Of a stretch of 64,000 nt of DNA, positions 45,530-60,297 are shown one piece after another. Numbering within the stretch: position 1 is the first letter of the stretch; each line of letters opens with the position of its first letter. The notes below the pieces were generated by a model, which had not been told where the DNA came from, ran no database searches, and was given only the letters and a program-made list of their open reading frames with translations. The DNA is from Pycnopodia helianthoides (Eukaryota > Echinodermata > Asteroidea > Forcipulatida > Asteriidae), in the NCBI GenBank assembly GCA_032158295.1, contig CM063251.1, positions 14,087,757-14,151,756 on the forward strand, written 5' to 3'. The position numbers and the translations under genes are program-made.

Positions 45530-48500
45530 GTTGGTTTCAATTCCTCTCAATATCTGATGTTTGTTTTTTCTCAATTGCTCTCTGGGAAACTGAACTGATC
45601 ACATGCCCCCCCCCCAAGAATTTTGTCTTCATTTATTTATATTATTCATATTTATTTATTTACTGTATTTATTTTTTCTATCGTAGGGTGTTTTGTCTAA
45701 CCACAAGTTTATTAGTTGAATCAGAAAGTATAAAAGGACAAAATAATTCAGTACAAAAGCTGCGTGCATGAAGCTTGGATTAAACCTCCATGATTCAACC
45801 CAATTAAGTCTTCGTCTTAAACCCTGCTTACCTGAACTGTTATGTTAGTTCTACAATGACTATTTACGACCGGTCAAAGTCAGGTCAGAGTATCTTTAGG
45901 TGTGCTAGATGGAATGGCAAAATTCAAGAGTATATAAATGTTGCACTTGGAGATCTTGGGATTTGTGGATTGTAACTCAGATCATGTTCAGATCAAAGTG
46001 GTAGGATCAGACTGACTTATTAAAGTCCATTTCAAGTTTGCCTGTGTGTTGGCAAGAGGAGCCTGTGTCAAGAAATGCTCAAGTTTGGCCCCAAACCTCA
46101 AGTTTTTGGACACGGGAAAATTAAGGAAGCAAACAGTTCAATACATTGATGGTGTCTGATGTTTCATCAACTGTTGTGTACTTTCATTGGTATGGGATGA
46201 CCATTAAGAAATGACATGTTTATTTCCGAGCTCTTGAACCCTTATTATGATTGAAATGTCCTTGGGCCTAATTGACATTGGTTTTTAAAATGTGCCTGCA
46301 GACTTTATGGTCTCCGACATAAAATTATTGCCCCTTTCAATCCCGGGGGCTTCCGGGGGAGGGAGGACAATGTAGAAAGCATTTCTACCCCAGGAGATTT
46401 ATTTCTAATCGCCGCTTCCCCATCTTTATGTTGTATTCGTAGGTTTTGATAAACAAATAAGAATTTCCAACGGGTGTTTATTGTCAGGACTTTATTTGCT
46501 CTGTACTGATGTTTACATGCAGATTGCTATTATCAAAGTTTACTCAAATCATTAGTGGCTTGAGAGGAGCTTAAATCCTAATCTCCTGACATCAAAGCTC
46601 TTTTGTGAGAAAGAGTCACCTGGGTTTTTTCTTTGCTTCTCTAAGGTTTTACTCATTTTTTTTTTAAAAGGGTGCTAAGAAAACTCGGTGATTGTGGTGT
46701 CTTTTCTTCATGCAGGGTATAGGCTTCTCAGTCTAGCCAAGGACGAAGTCAATACACATGGATTACTTTGCCTGTGAAATTTAATGCGGACTGTTCATTT
46801 CGCAGTTGACATTTTTTATTCGTTTTTTTCTTGAGGGGTGGGGGGATTCAAGCTGTTGATGGTGACTTGATTCATTAGCCCCTGGTCAAGAGTTCTCTTA
46901 TTTGCATCTGAGTGACTTTGTTCAGAGAAGAACAAAATTTGAAATTTGGGCTGCAACTGTTTTCTCATTTCTACCCGCCCCTCCATAGATGGAGTATCTT
47001 GTTGAATTTTCATAATTCTCAAGTAAGATGAAGGGTCATTTCCAATTCCTTTCCGAGGTGATCACAATTAATAAATAAGTGTTGATGGAACTCCAAACTA
47101 AAACTTCATTTGTACTAAAAAAAATATATATATAATATTGGAAAGACGTTCTCATTATCCCCTGCTCAGTGGATCTGTTAGCGAACTTCCCCTCAGCCAA
47201 AAAGAAGATCTGTTCTGATTTGGTTTGTGGTTGGGGGGGGGGGGGCATGGAATTACAATTGTAGATGTGCCTTTCACCAGCTCGGCGGAGCAAGTTACTA
47301 CCTAGGAGCTTGAATGATAAGGCCTTACTGTCTCTTATGAGAAAGGAAAGCTGGCATAAATTTGTTCTCTTGGCTTTTGCTTAAACTGCTCTCAATATGT
47401 GTATTTAAAGTCAGTATTCTTTTATGGGAAAAGCCTTATGCAAAGTTGAAATGCTGTTTTAATTGACACACTGTTGTGCCAGTTGTGCCATATTGGTAAA
47501 ATACGTAACTGTACAAAATCAGCCTAAGAGAGAATTAACATGTCCAGACCATTAGTCTGTAGAGAAATACTGGAATAGGAATGCCAGCCCTGAATATTTG
47601 ATCACTCCCTGTCACGATATTCCAAGAACTCTTTGCAGAAGGTCTTTCTTGTGTTGGTCAGTTTCTTTTCCAGCCTTTTTTTTTTCTTCATTTTTTATTA
47701 GACCTGACCTGAGGGTGGGAAATTAACATACAGCTTGTGACCAGTCAAAGCCCTTGTGTAAATCATATTGCTTGGCCTCACGCTTAGCTCGCTGGCCACA
47801 GCTCCAGCCACACTGGCACCAGCAAGGCTGGATATGCCTGGCCAATGTGGGCTTTGGCTGTGAGAATGTTGCTGTTCCCACAGGCTGCCTTACTCCCTCC
47901 AGTAATTACACAAAATAATGCTGAATTCCTCATCTAGCACAGAGCAAGAGCTGGAACTGGAAGCATTAAGGACATGGCTATTTTTTTTCCACACTCGTTA
48001 CATACATTTGATTGTCAGTTTTGTTAATAGGTTATAGTGAGGCTTTTTTTTGTTTGCGTTGGTTCAATTTACTCTAAAGCATTTAACTAAAAATTGCGAA
48101 CGTTTGCGAAAATGGTTCGTGATCCAGCCTAAATGCTTTTACCACCCCTCTCTCTCTCCATCAAATCAATACTAATGAAGTAAAGCAAACAAGGGTCCCA
48201 GTGATTTTTTCGTAATAAGCCCCTTAACACTGACCAATTAGTTTTCAAATTGCTTATTAAGCTCATAAAAATGTACAGGGGGAGGCTATGTGGAGCACAT
48301 CCCATTCATCATCATGGACAGTTTCCCCATTACGCTTTATCTTTCAAAGAGTTGTGTGTAGTTTAGACTTACGTTTGATGCAGCCATGCCACGCCTCATT
48401 AATCCAAAGTCATCTCTACTAGTATCCTCCCATATGCATTTTTTTCCAATTACAGTTAATGGCTTTCGTCTCTCTGCCCTCCCCCCCACATACTGGGTTA

Positions 48501-51130
48501 TTGTTACCCCCCCCCCTCCTTTTAGGGCATAGAGTCACAGTTATCCATGCACAACAAGCTCCCATTCGGGCTTTTTCACACGAGCCGTGTTTAAAAAAAG
48601 AAAGAAAAAAATCTAAAAAAATAAAATCTGTGTTTGAACTACCTGTTACAAAAAGTGCAACTATTGTTGCAGCCAGATTCTGAATCAGTGGTGCACATCA
48701 GTCTGGGGGTAGATTAGTATTAATGGCATTCGAGGCCCGCTTTTTTTAGTGCCCATCAGAAGTGAAAGGATGCTGGGATACCCAACTCTTCTCTGACCTT
48801 TTTGATTTGTCAGGTACAGATGGAATTTCCTGTCATGTTCGTGTTTTTTTTTCCTTCCTTTTTCACCCCAAACTTGCCATTGTGTTCAATGAAAGGAGGA
48901 ACCTTGTAGTACGTCAGTTTGGTTGTAAAAGGATTTTCACTGTTTAATGCGCTTTTGTAAACTAAACTTCTTTTTTTTTCGCGACAGTTCCATAGTGTGT
49001 TAATCTTTTTGTTCACAATTGGAAGAGCTGCATTTTATGGTACAAAGTGAATTTCTATTTAACTTTGGTGGACTATGGAGTGGAAACAGAGAGGTTTTAA
49101 AAAAATGTTTAAATAGATGTTTTAGTAACATGAAGCTTTGGTTTTCAACAGAAAAAAAGTACAGTACGGCAATGCTCTAAAAACTTGTCAAATTTTACAA
49201 AAGGAACTAAGGACTTGAGCTAGTGACAAAAAGGAAACAAAAACAGTTGTACAATTGAAAGAAGTTCACTATATCTATTACATGTATATCCTTAGCACTG
49301 CCCTGTGCTAAAGCTGTATCCAAGAAAAACTTTGCTGTTGTCACTCAACATGGGATACTTCAATAATGTCCCAAGAGAAAAATACAGCTGGTGAAATTGA
49401 CAATACTGCAAAACAGGTGTGTGTGCTGTGTGTGGTAACCATGCCCTTGCTTCCGCAGACCTACCCTGGACTAGCCATGAAATGGCACCCAAAAATCCAT
49501 CAAATATTTGCAGGTTATTTGATTATTTTGGACTCCAGGAAGCTATTTGAAGTCTGTTCTCCACTCATATAGACTTCGGATACAGATTGGATTCATTTTT
49601 CACAAAACTGGATTGTCCGGTAGGCATGTAGCTCTAGACTATAGAACAATAATTTTCGGGTCCCATGCTTTGTGTACCTAAGGAGCTATGGTGTACCTCT
49701 GTGGTGTGTAAAGCTATCTGGCAGGAGATTGGCTTTTGATTCAGTTGCCAGCATAATAGTGGGTAAAAAAAACTGTTTGGCCTTGTGGTCAGGGGTTTGG
49801 TGCCACTTGATCAGTTAGCCACAAACCCCAAACTTAAAAGTCATAATCAGTGGTAATGTGGGACCCAGATCTGTGAACTAACCAATCCCTGTATCAGATT
49901 ACGGAGGGATACAGGTCTGGCTTCTTTCTGGAGTAAACTTCTTGCCTTCGGGAGACTCCAGGGACACCAGAAACTGAATAGGCCAAGCCATAAGCAAAGG
50001 TTACTGTGTATGCAGCAGCAATGCGCTGGGATTTTTTTCCTTCTTTTCTAGGTATGGGTTTTTATTAGAGTGGTGATTATTTCTGCATGATGAAGTGCTG
50101 TCCTGTGGAAGCTTGAGGGGGTAGGAATTAGTAATGGAAGAGCTGAAGAGAGTATGATAAATGAGGCAAAGAAAGTCCACTTGTCTTTGATGGGGCCCAT
50201 GGTAGGGTTTGGAAAAAATGAACCTTACTTACAGCACATGGAAACTTCTAAAGCATCTTTCCAAACCAGAGCTTTTGCTTGGAGGAGACTTCCTGTTTTT
50301 GTTTCTCTCTGTTTCTTTTCTTTTTTTTCTTGCTGTTTGACAAAAGTTAATATGTAATTTGTGGAGAACCTGGCAATAAGGTTATCGATTTAGTAGGCCA
50401 TTTTTATTTCATTGTGTTCTGGGGATCTTTTTTAATAGAGAAGATATTCCTACCAAGTATTATATTTTTCATCATATTTTGGAATCATTTCCCAAACAAC
50501 TTGACACTGACAAAAATTAGTTCCAGCAAGGACGGCGAAGCCTCCGACTCACTTGACTCCAATAATATACACTGTACGTGATTAAAGTGATATTGTGTGG
50601 TGGACGCGGGACCCCAGAGTTCAAGACAAATATTCCAAAAATACACGCACTGTGGAGACCCCATCGTGTGATTGCTGGCAAATTATTTCCCCGGTCCAAT
50701 GGGTTAGAGAAAAACATGCTGGCTGGGCCGGGAACACCAACTGAGCCACGTTGAGTAGGTATATCAACATGACAATCAGTTCTTAGTGCACTTTTTGCTC
50801 GAATGTGGGTAGGGTTGCTACCTTTCTTGGAAGGTGTAACTGTTTGAAATGCGCTGAGAATTCACCCCGTCAAATGCGAAATTGCTTCAAAAAAGTGTGT
50901 TGGTTTCGGGGACCAACTTCAACTCGGGGGGAAAAAGTAGTTCATTTCCATTTGGCGGGGATACTTATGTTCCAGCTGTGGATGATTTCCTGTGTTTATA
51001 AATGGTTACCAAAATAATTTGTTTGGGATTTACCTTGTGTTAACTCAAAAGGTTTGTTGTCTGTCGAAGACGGTCGTTGATTGTTTTCTCAGCCATACTT
51101 GCTTTGTTTTGTGGCTGTGTGATTACTTTT

Positions 51131-51236
51131 AAATATTGAAATAGATGTAGGTTAGTTTGGATGACCCCCTTTGAAAGTGATTAAAATATTGAAATAGATG
51201 TAGGGTTGGGTTAGTTTGGACGACGTCCTTTTAAAG
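51131..51236. repeat. 53-bp tandem duplication
   Basis: AAATATTGAAATAGATGTAG starts at 51131 and 51184, each followed by GGTTAGTTTGGA-type sequence. Confidence 0.85.
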
Positions 51237-54200
51237 TTGTTTAAAAAAACGAGATGACTCTTTGAAGACATCTGAATGCGAAAAGCATCAGACGGGGGAC
51301 TGCAGTCAGAACTTGACCATGTAGAATTATTACCAGGCATGTCAGTAAACTGTTCTTTCTGTCCCCCCCACACACGCTGAGAGCCTGTTTAACATGATCT
51401 ACCTCACCCTTCTCTTCAGTAATGAAGGCCCTGCATCCTTGCCCAAGTATTTTTTTCATACCCAGCGACTGACTGTCTCTGATTTCCGCCCATCTGTTTG
51501 GGTTCAAACTTGTAAACTGGTACCCCTGGTTTTGGTAACACAAGTCAGCCAAAGGCCCTTCGCTTTGCCTGGCGATGTTTACTTTACTATGGGGGATTTG
51601 GCTCGGCGGTAAGCTCATGTGTCCCTGGTTTGAAGTTAAACGGCTCTTGCTCTGTGGTTTAAAGGGAAGTCACTATTGTGTAACAGACTGAGTTCAAACC
51701 CTGTGGATTTTTAAATCCCAAATCTTGTTGGAGTTCTAGGAACAATCTTCCAAAGAAAGTGTTATGTTGAGAGAGGGGGAAGGCCCCCCCCTCCCTTTGC
51801 GTTTTACCCCCCCCCCCATGGATTGGAGCATAATTGAATTAGTCAGTGACTGTCACAGTGGCATAAGACTGGAACATCCTCGAAAGGTTTTGGCAGTGGA
51901 ACTCTTTCTTACCAGAACTTCAACATAGATCTATCGGGACTTTGCCTGTGGGGAAGGGAAATAAAGGAAGTTCGGGTATTCTGCAGGAGCGCCCTGGACA
52001 CAGGTGGAAGTTGTTAGTTTGTAGTTTGTAATCCGCTTAAAGAAAGATGTTTCCCGTTTTGGTCGGCTTTGTTTCTTTTTTAAGTTTCCAGTGTTTGCTT
52101 AGCTGAACAATGTTGCGAGCTGCTTGATTCGACTTAGAATTGTTTTAAAGGCGGTCTTATTGGATATATCTATTTAAAGTTGAAGGTATCTCCAGGTGAA
52201 AAAAAAGACACAAAAAACACCCACAAGTTTGCAGTGTTAAAATATAAGTCAAAAAGAATGTAAAGAAGTGTCATACATGTACAGCTAACAAAACCTGTCA
52301 CTCAAGTGTTTTCTCAAAAAACTGAACTGCAGTTGTGAAGGAGTGCTACCAAGTCAAGTTTCTTGGGGGGAAAAAATGAGCGTCTGCCCCTGAAGAAGAT
52401 AATCACTACAGAGTCTCCTTCCTTCTTGAACCATTAGAGCAAGTATTCTAACCCTGTGCTCTCATTATGTGTATTTGGAAGCGCCGTATGGTCAAGTCAA
52501 TGACAAAAATCTGCTTCTGATTTACGGGGACCTTGAAGGAAACTGATGTTTTCCCCCCAAGTAAATGAACCCCAGTGTGCCCCATGTCCCAACCATGGGG
52601 GAGGTATGACACCCTCTGGGCTTGTCCTCGATGCTCGTTTTAAAGGGTGTGCATTGTAACATTTGGTAAAGATTAGAAATGTAAATGTTAACACAGATTT
52701 GCACATGGTGGTCATGGTGGAAAACTTCCCTTGAAATGTTTCCCCCCTGAGATACTGTAGTTTTTTAAGGAAAGAGTAAAAACAATTAGTTTTGATCTCG
52801 CGAGTCAAAAACCTGACGTTTGAAAAAAAGGTGGAAATGACTGATAGAGCTACAACTTTCAATGTTTTTGTATTTTATGTAATGTTGGGTAATGTAAAGT
52901 GCTGATTTGTAATCGCTTTAAAGGATTTGTACAGGAAGTGGATGCCTTTTCCAGTCCCCCTGAAGAACTGACCGGTGGAAATTTCATTTAGATTAATTTT
53001 GTCCTCACCCCAATCAATTGTACCTCTGATTTTTGAAATGATTGTCAGATTTTTGTCTAGTTAAAGATTTGTACCCCTTATGCGATAGTGCTTTTAAAAG
53101 CCTGCATGGTACCAGGCATGTGATTTCTCAGCATTTTTCCTGAATTTGGGATTTTCTCAAAACTCTCCTGGAGCCTTCAAATGGCCGCCAAAGGAGAAAA
53201 AGAAATAGTCCACATGTTGTCTGCACATTATGTTTTCTATTTCTGGGGATGCACTTGGTCTGAAACCTCCTAAATTGCAACAACTGGGAGGTTCTGGGTC
53301 TAGAATTAAGGGGTTACCCAGGCAAGCAAGTCATTTTTTTAAGGAATTGTTTACATTCATAAAATCTCATCCCTGATGGTACTTGAATTGAACCAACTTG
53401 AATGTCATGTCATGGTCAAGTGAATTTTCAAAATTCAAATGCCATTTTGGAAGGTTGTGTAATATAACACATCTTGTATTCTTCTATCTTAAAACGCAAC
53501 ATTTCAGTCTTGGGGAAAAAAAAAAAGTTGTATTCAAGTCACTGACTGGAACTTATTAAATGAGATTTCCGTTGACAATTTCTTCATCTGAGGCGGCATT
53601 GTTTAGGTTAACAGTTATTCCTGGTCGGAAGATTTTAATATCCCGAGTGCGGATCAAAATTGAATGCAGTTTCATATCAACGACGGGCGCTATGTAATGA
53701 GCCGAGACTTTCACAGGTCACTTGATAATATCACATGAAATGAGCCTTGCAGTTTACCAATGCAATATTTTCTTATTATTAAAACACTCGCACTAGAGAA
53801 GCAAGGGCCCTGTTTAAAAAATAGAAGAGTTCAGGAAATATCAAGTGCATGCAGTTAAAACTACATGTAAATATTCCTACGGGATCATTGTAAAAGGGAA
53901 GTCAAACTCATAAGACCAGGGCGAAATGGTCTCAGCGCAAGTCAAGGTTGGAAACATAAAATACAACTGGACGAAAGCTCTCAGGACAGAAATTTACCCT
54001 GTCACAATTTCTGCCAAAGGGAATGCTCACCAGTTAATTTAAATGACAGTAAACAACAAAATTACTCGACGGCGTTTCAGAATTGCAAAAATCTTCAGGA
54101 ATTGATTTTCCATCCAGTTCCGCGTGATGGTTCAACTGACTCTGTCCCTTCCCTTTAAAGCAAAGCGATTGCAATAACCGGGGCCCCCAGAGGCCTTGAG

Positions 54201-54879
54201 GTTTATAATCAGCGGGGATAATGAACTGAAGACTTGTAAAATAAATTCTAAAGGTTGGCCTCCTCTGGTTTTGCTGCAAGGTTATATAAAGTTGTGGTCT
54301 GTAGCCTAATTAGTGACCCCTTATTGGTGTGTAGTTTGACCCCTCAATTGCACATGAATCCGTCTGGATCAATGCAGGCACTGAAATTACTTAAACCAAT
54401 GTACCTTTGGAAGCACCAGACTCTGATAAGGCTAGATGCTTGCATTTTTCCCAGAAAATGGTGTACATTTTTGAAGATATTTATTAGTTAAACATTTACA
54501 CTGATCACCACCCTACTCTCTTGGTAACTATTTCTAGCGGATTAGCCGACCATTTGAAACCATTCTAATGCATGGGCTCTGTGGTTCATGTACAGTGGCC
54601 GCAAATTGATCATGTGTGCACAACTAACTGTGTTTTTGTGTGCACAGATTTTCACCAAGTAGGCCTATTGCAGGTTTAAAAAAAAACTTGATATCTGTAC
54701 CATTTGTATGTTTTTTCATTATTTACACTCTTGACAAAAGAAAAAAACCTTACAGATCCTTAGCTTGCACAGTTAAGTAAAATCCAATTTCTATTTTATT
54801 CCTCTATAAATATGCACAGTCTATATTTCACCCTTTTAGGCAGATTGACCTTGCTCTTGACCAACTGTTATTTTACCAT

Positions 54880-54892
54880 TGACCTTTGACCT
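54880..54892 (+). promoter_or_regulatory. perfect DR1 nuclear-receptor motif
   Basis: TGACCTTTGACCT is two TGACCT half-sites one base apart (AGGTCA-N1-AGGTCA on the other strand), the DR1 consensus of HNF4, RXR and COUP-TF. TTGACC words occur just upstream at 54845 and 54858. Confidence 0.4.
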
Positions 54893-55355
54893 TTCCATTG
54901 GATACTATAGCTGGCTTGTGTACCCGAGCAAACAGCGGAGTGATAGTGCAACGCAGTTGCCCTTTGTCCTGGTGTACACGGGGTGATAACGCCGGCCTGC
55001 TAAATAGTTTTAATAAAGTTAAGCGATTGTGCCATGATTATCTGTGTGGACACGGAAATATTTCAAGTAGATCTATTAGGACTGAGCATGCAGTAACCAC
55101 GGTACCGGCTTTATGGAACTCTGATTACGAGATGTGAGTTGCATGCTCGGACGCTGGCTCGCTATCTCTTCAGAGTATCTGTATGGCTGTAAGTTAAAAG
55201 GGTAGGGGTGTGCTTTTGGTGGTAGTGGTGGTGGATGTTAGTAGTGTAACATCAAAACCTACATTGAGCTCTTACCACAAAGTTTGAAAAAAAAAAAAAA
55301 AAAACCCACAACAACACAAAGATTTTAATGTGCGTGTAATGCTTATTAAGGCATT

Positions 55356-55524
55356 CCTAGGTCTGCCATTTCATCTTTGTGAGAGGGCAAGGCAATTGGC
55401 ATCTTGCAAAGGGCAATTCCATTTTGGAAGACTTGAACTCATGGGAAGCTTATTGAAGGGGTGCCAAGACCTGGGCAACATGAGCTGTGGCCTCTGTGGC
55501 TGGCCTCTTTTTACTTCCAGACTA
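55356..55524 (+). repeat. CAGGCCTGGAATT-type MITE, diverged
   Basis: Contains ATTTCATCTTTGTGAGAGGG, GCAAGGCAATTGGCATCTTG, GGGGTGCCAAGACCTGGGCA and TGTGGCCTCTGTGG in family order, with decayed ends. Confidence 0.65.
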
Positions 55525-58500
55525 TTCTATGGAGTTTACAATTTTTCATATTCAGGAAGATTGACGGCAGAACATTGATGTGTGTGTTGTCAGCCAACCA
55601 CTGGTAGTGAATTGATCGTGTCTGTCTGCAGAATTGCAGTTTTAACCCTTACTTCACCAGCTGTACCTCATTGCCCCTGTTAAAAAATACACCAGGAGTA
55701 CATATACTGATGTAACAAGTATGCTTCAATTGAGGTTCCCAAAACGTTGACATGTTTTTGAGAACTTCCAAGCTCTATTGGAATAATCACCTTTTACCCC
55801 CAAACAAAACCACAAACAAAAAATCTTCACGGAAATATTCACTTAAAAATGTGTCATTAGAATGGAAAAAAATAGGGAAAGTTATCTATGTACGAAAAAT
55901 CAGCGGCAAGCATGGGAAGGTGGCATTCTAAATGCTCTTTTATTTTTTTGGTAAAAGAGGAGCCATTTTGACCCCAAAAAGTTTTCACCGTCTTGGGATC
56001 AATAAGATGGTACACTCAAATTCACTACATCATGGTTGACTTCTGAGAGCTTTGGGGAGAAATTCATCTGAGTGGCCCTTGGAATTTACGTATGAAAGGC
56101 TATTGGGGGGGGGGGGGTGTGTGCAGTGATCTCTAAGCCCAAACACCCTGGGTATACATAAGGGGTAGAATAGAGGCAGGAAGGGCACTGGAATGTTGTT
56201 GGGGGTTTGTTGTGTACAGAAAGTACTCCTCACAATGTCAGTGAATTGTCATCTCCTGCAGAAGAGGGGAGCCCATTTGTATGGGCCTCAAAGAGGGTGT
56301 TTTGTTGTGGTTTGAACTGACAAAAAGGTTCCGGCCATTCTCTCTGTGGTGTTTCATCTCTTGAGGCAGGCATTCCATTTGATGGTAACTGCTGCTTATC
56401 ATTGTTGGCCCCTTGCATAATATAAACCAGCCCTTGCACCATGGTCAGAGCATGGAGCAAGGGTCAGAGTAACAGTAAACTGAAGAAGTTAATGGTGAAG
56501 GGTACAAAGTAAGAGATACATTGACTTGACTGAGTGATACATGACATGGTCGGAGAATGGCAACAAATACAGATTGTGGGCTAAAACCAAACTCTGCTTT
56601 AGGGTGTGGCTTCCCAGTGGTGGAAAGTGCATTCTCATGTAGATGTCTGTGTACAGTGTTTGAAAAGTCTCAACCCCCCCATGTTTTGTTTGAAATTCAG
56701 TATTTTGAGTCAATGTTTTCAATTTTTTTTTTGCTCTGAAAGTCTGTTGTTTGAATCTGAAACAGCTGTGATCAGAGGTTGTTGTACGTTCCAGATTGAT
56801 AATAATGATGTCCCATCAAGTAGAAAGTTTGAAAGTGCGACTAGAATTAAGAAAGCTCACAACAGATGACAGAGAAGTTTGACTTTCCACATGGTTGAAA
56901 CACCTCGCTATAAATCCAGAAGATCAAATTGTTATGTTGAAAAAGTTCATTATTGAAAAGATTTTAAACCAAAATACTCACCGAGTATAAATGAGTGTGA
57001 GACTTCATCATTTTGTGAACCGAGCGGCCCCTACACAAGATGAGTTGGCCGAGACTGGCAACTAGCGCAAAGATCGCATGGCACAGATCCAGGTTCCAAA
57101 CATTGTCTTTTGAAGAACATTAAGTAAACATTTTCCTGGCATTATTTATTGGAATTGTAAACAACTTTTGAAGTGGTCTAAAGTTTATAGTAGGCAATGA
57201 TGGAAGACACACTGGGGGCCCAGTCAAGAATTAAGATGGTGGAAATATTCGGTTTTACTTGAAAGCAATGAGCTATGTAGATGTAGTTTATTGTCCATTT
57301 TTCCCCCCTTCAGTCCAGATTAGATTTTTAAACAAATTAGTAGAGTTTTAAGTCATTTTTTCTGTATGTCAAGAGACAGAATTTACTATAAAAAAATGAT
57401 ATCACCTAAGGTTTTTTTTGGATTATATGTTAGTAAAATTTCTGTTCTGTTTATCAGAGTACAGAGAAACAAATTTGATAATCTTATGGGACAACATGTA
57501 TCGGTGTCAGTGCGAGATGTTTCAGTGATAGTTTGCAAACGACGCAATCGTAATTTTATCACAGTAATCTTATTTATTCTACGGGTTCCAAGCTTTACAG
57601 GAATCATCAAAGTGAGAGGGATTATTATTTAAGTTTGCGTGGGGGCCCTCGTTATCTTGAGCTTGGCGTCACTGAACTTAACTGAAGAATGTTGACAGTG
57701 CAGGGCGTTACTGAATGATTTGTCAAGTACATGTATCAGGGCATTATATATATATAAGGAAAATTCGTTCCCCAACTGTCCTGGCAAGGGGCCCTCTCAA
57801 ATTACGATTGTGTATCAGGGGAAAAAAGAGTAGTGAGGGTGTTTGTTTTCAGCGCAAGGGAAGTGTATAATGTGAACAGCAGTTACCAGATATCAACATA
57901 TTAAAGGATGCGACGAAACATGTAACCTATTGTGTGTTAACGAGGACAGGTGTTTGAACTATAGAAAATCCGAACTTGGTGTCAAAACTTTTGAATAATT
58001 GAATATATGCAAATTATTTCAGACTAAACATGATTGTCTGCAGATTGTAACTTGTAAGCGAATGTATAAAAATAACCCTAATATGCTTTTCGTATAATCA
58101 GATGCAATTTTATTTTTTCTATCTTTACATTATCTTTTATAAGCGGCTTACATACAAATAATTAACTTTGTATTTTGTCCCAAGACTAGAAAGAATCAAA
58201 CATCCTGTCATTTTTAAAGGCTGTTTTTAATTGACTGTTGTTTCTTCTGTTTCACTTTTTTTCTCGTTTTTTGTTACCCAGTAAATGTCACCCATGGACT
58301 GGAAAATCAGATTGTCTGTTTTAGCATTTCTGAAGTGCACCAAGTCCATGGTCAGGGCACCAGAGTCCATGGCCTCTGCATAATAAGTTCGTGCTTACTG
58401 TGTGGTTAACGATTGTAACTCTAGAAATGTGCCCTTAGTTTTTTTAGTAGTTTTGTTTTCTCGGAATCGCGAGTGTGTGTGTGTGTCTGTGGGTGTTTTG

Positions 58501-58799
58501 TGACTCCGCATATTTTCCCAAGTCTTGCCAAGGAAAATCAACTTCAACAGTTGTCTCTGTCAAAGGATCTGCCAGTCTCACAATAGAGCAGGGGGAAAAA
58601 TGAGTGTCCTATTTGTTTATACTGTGGATTTTCGGGGCTCCTGATGAAAGGGCTTTACCGATACCTAAGCCTCTCGGGGGCTGTGTATAACAATGAAAAG
58701 CAAAGAGTTGGCGAAACGTTGTTGAGATGTGTCGACTTTTGAGAACGACCATGTATCCAGTATTTTTATTTTTTTGTAGCCAATTTTAGGGATCGAAGG

Positions 58800-58977
58800 C
58801 AGGACTGAAATTTCATCTTTGGAAGGGCAAGGACGATTTCATTTTGCAGAGGGCACTTCCAGAGGACAAGCTTAAAAGTCTAAAAGGAGCACTTTTGAGG
58901 GGGGAGCAAAGGCCAAGACCAGGGCAACAATGGCCATGACCTACAAGACCTCCTTGTGTTTATGTAATTCCAGGCCT
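58800..58977 (+). repeat. CAGGCCTGGAATT-type MITE copy
   Basis: CAGGACTGAAATTTCATCTT, AAAGGCCAAGACCAGGGCAA and a right end TGTAATTCCAGGCCT. Confidence 0.75.
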
Positions 58978-59956
58978 TTTGAGGTACATGTAACTGCAGT
59001 GGGGCCATTCAGTTTATCTGGCAGGCATCATACGAATTGATTTGATTTTCTTTCTTTTCTTACAAAATGTGTAGTGCATCAACAAAATATGCATGAATTC
59101 AACAACAGGAAAGGGTCAGGAACACTTTTATTTTAAGCGGTGCCACTCAGGGTCACACTGGTTTTCTTTCTAGCGAGATTTAACAGAATCAACAGACCTC
59201 TATATACTTTGTTTTTGTTTTTACCTCGTCCAAAAAGTACAGTCATATTGAACACATATTAATTAATACATGCACGCTTTTCTCATCACGGAGAGTCTAC
59301 AGTAGATAAAATTTTCTGGTATGTTGTTGTGGGACGCAGGCGTGAACGGCGCATGCCTGAGCCATGACGTTTTTCGGGCTCAAACTCTCCCTCCGAAAGA
59401 AAGAGAGAGAGAGAGAGAGAGAAAGTCACCTGGAAATTTAATATAAACTGTTATTATGCGAGCATGCTTGCACACATGGTATTTTACACACCAATCTATC
59501 AGCTGCTCCCAATAATGCCTGCTCTCCCCAGCCCTGGCTCCCTCTCTGTAAAATAAAAAACCCATGGTGGTAAAAGAAACAGTGTTTCAATATAAAGTGG
59601 GAAGTGTTTACAGTGAACTTCTGCATATCATATAGCTGGTCTGTAGATTTACCACAGGCATGTGATTTGCCAGGATTTTTTTCTGATATTAGGATTTTTT
59701 GGGTTATCTCCCTGTGCCTTAAGATTTTCTTGAAAGACAAAAAAATGCCATCACAGAGATGAAAGAGTCTCTGCCCTTGTTATGAAAAAAAAACTATCAG
59801 ATAGGCCTACCTATTTGAAGTGATGTAGAGAGTCTGTAAAAATCGACAAACCTGTAAATACAGGGGCTTCATCTCCACAATAACAGGAACCTTTTTCTTG
59901 TGTTTTCAGGATTTTTAAATATTTTTTTTTAACAACCTCACTTTTGTTACCAATAG

Positions 59957-60297
59957 TTTAAAGGGAGGGTATACCTTTGGTAATTGCTCTTAAAAATTAA
60001 TGGCCATAAAAACTAACTTGGTAAAAAGCACTGCAGCGATTTCCTCCCAAGGAATGTGGTTCTAGAGAAAAGGATTCAAACAAATGTCGATCTGAGAAAC
60101 GTTTCATGCATAAAACATTTTTCAGATTGTGTATTCCGATTATGGGACTATCCTTCCTGCGTGGACATAACTGCTCCAGATTTTTGGGCGATGTCTCAAA
60201 AACGCTACCACCTTTTGAAATAAAATGTTGACAGGTTATTTTACTGTTTTATAAAGGTTTAAAACAATCGAGCGGTTCCAATAAACCAAAGGTACGA
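59957..60297. mobile_element. TTTAAAGG-type MITE with internal ATGCAT palindrome
   Basis: GTATACCTTTGGTAAT near the left mirrors AACCAAAGGTAC at the right. Inside, a palindrome centred on ATGCAT (TCTGAGAAACGTTTCATGCA then TAAAACATTTTTCAGA) corresponds to the palindrome inside the element at 30768-31215, although the outer ends differ. Confidence 0.65.
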
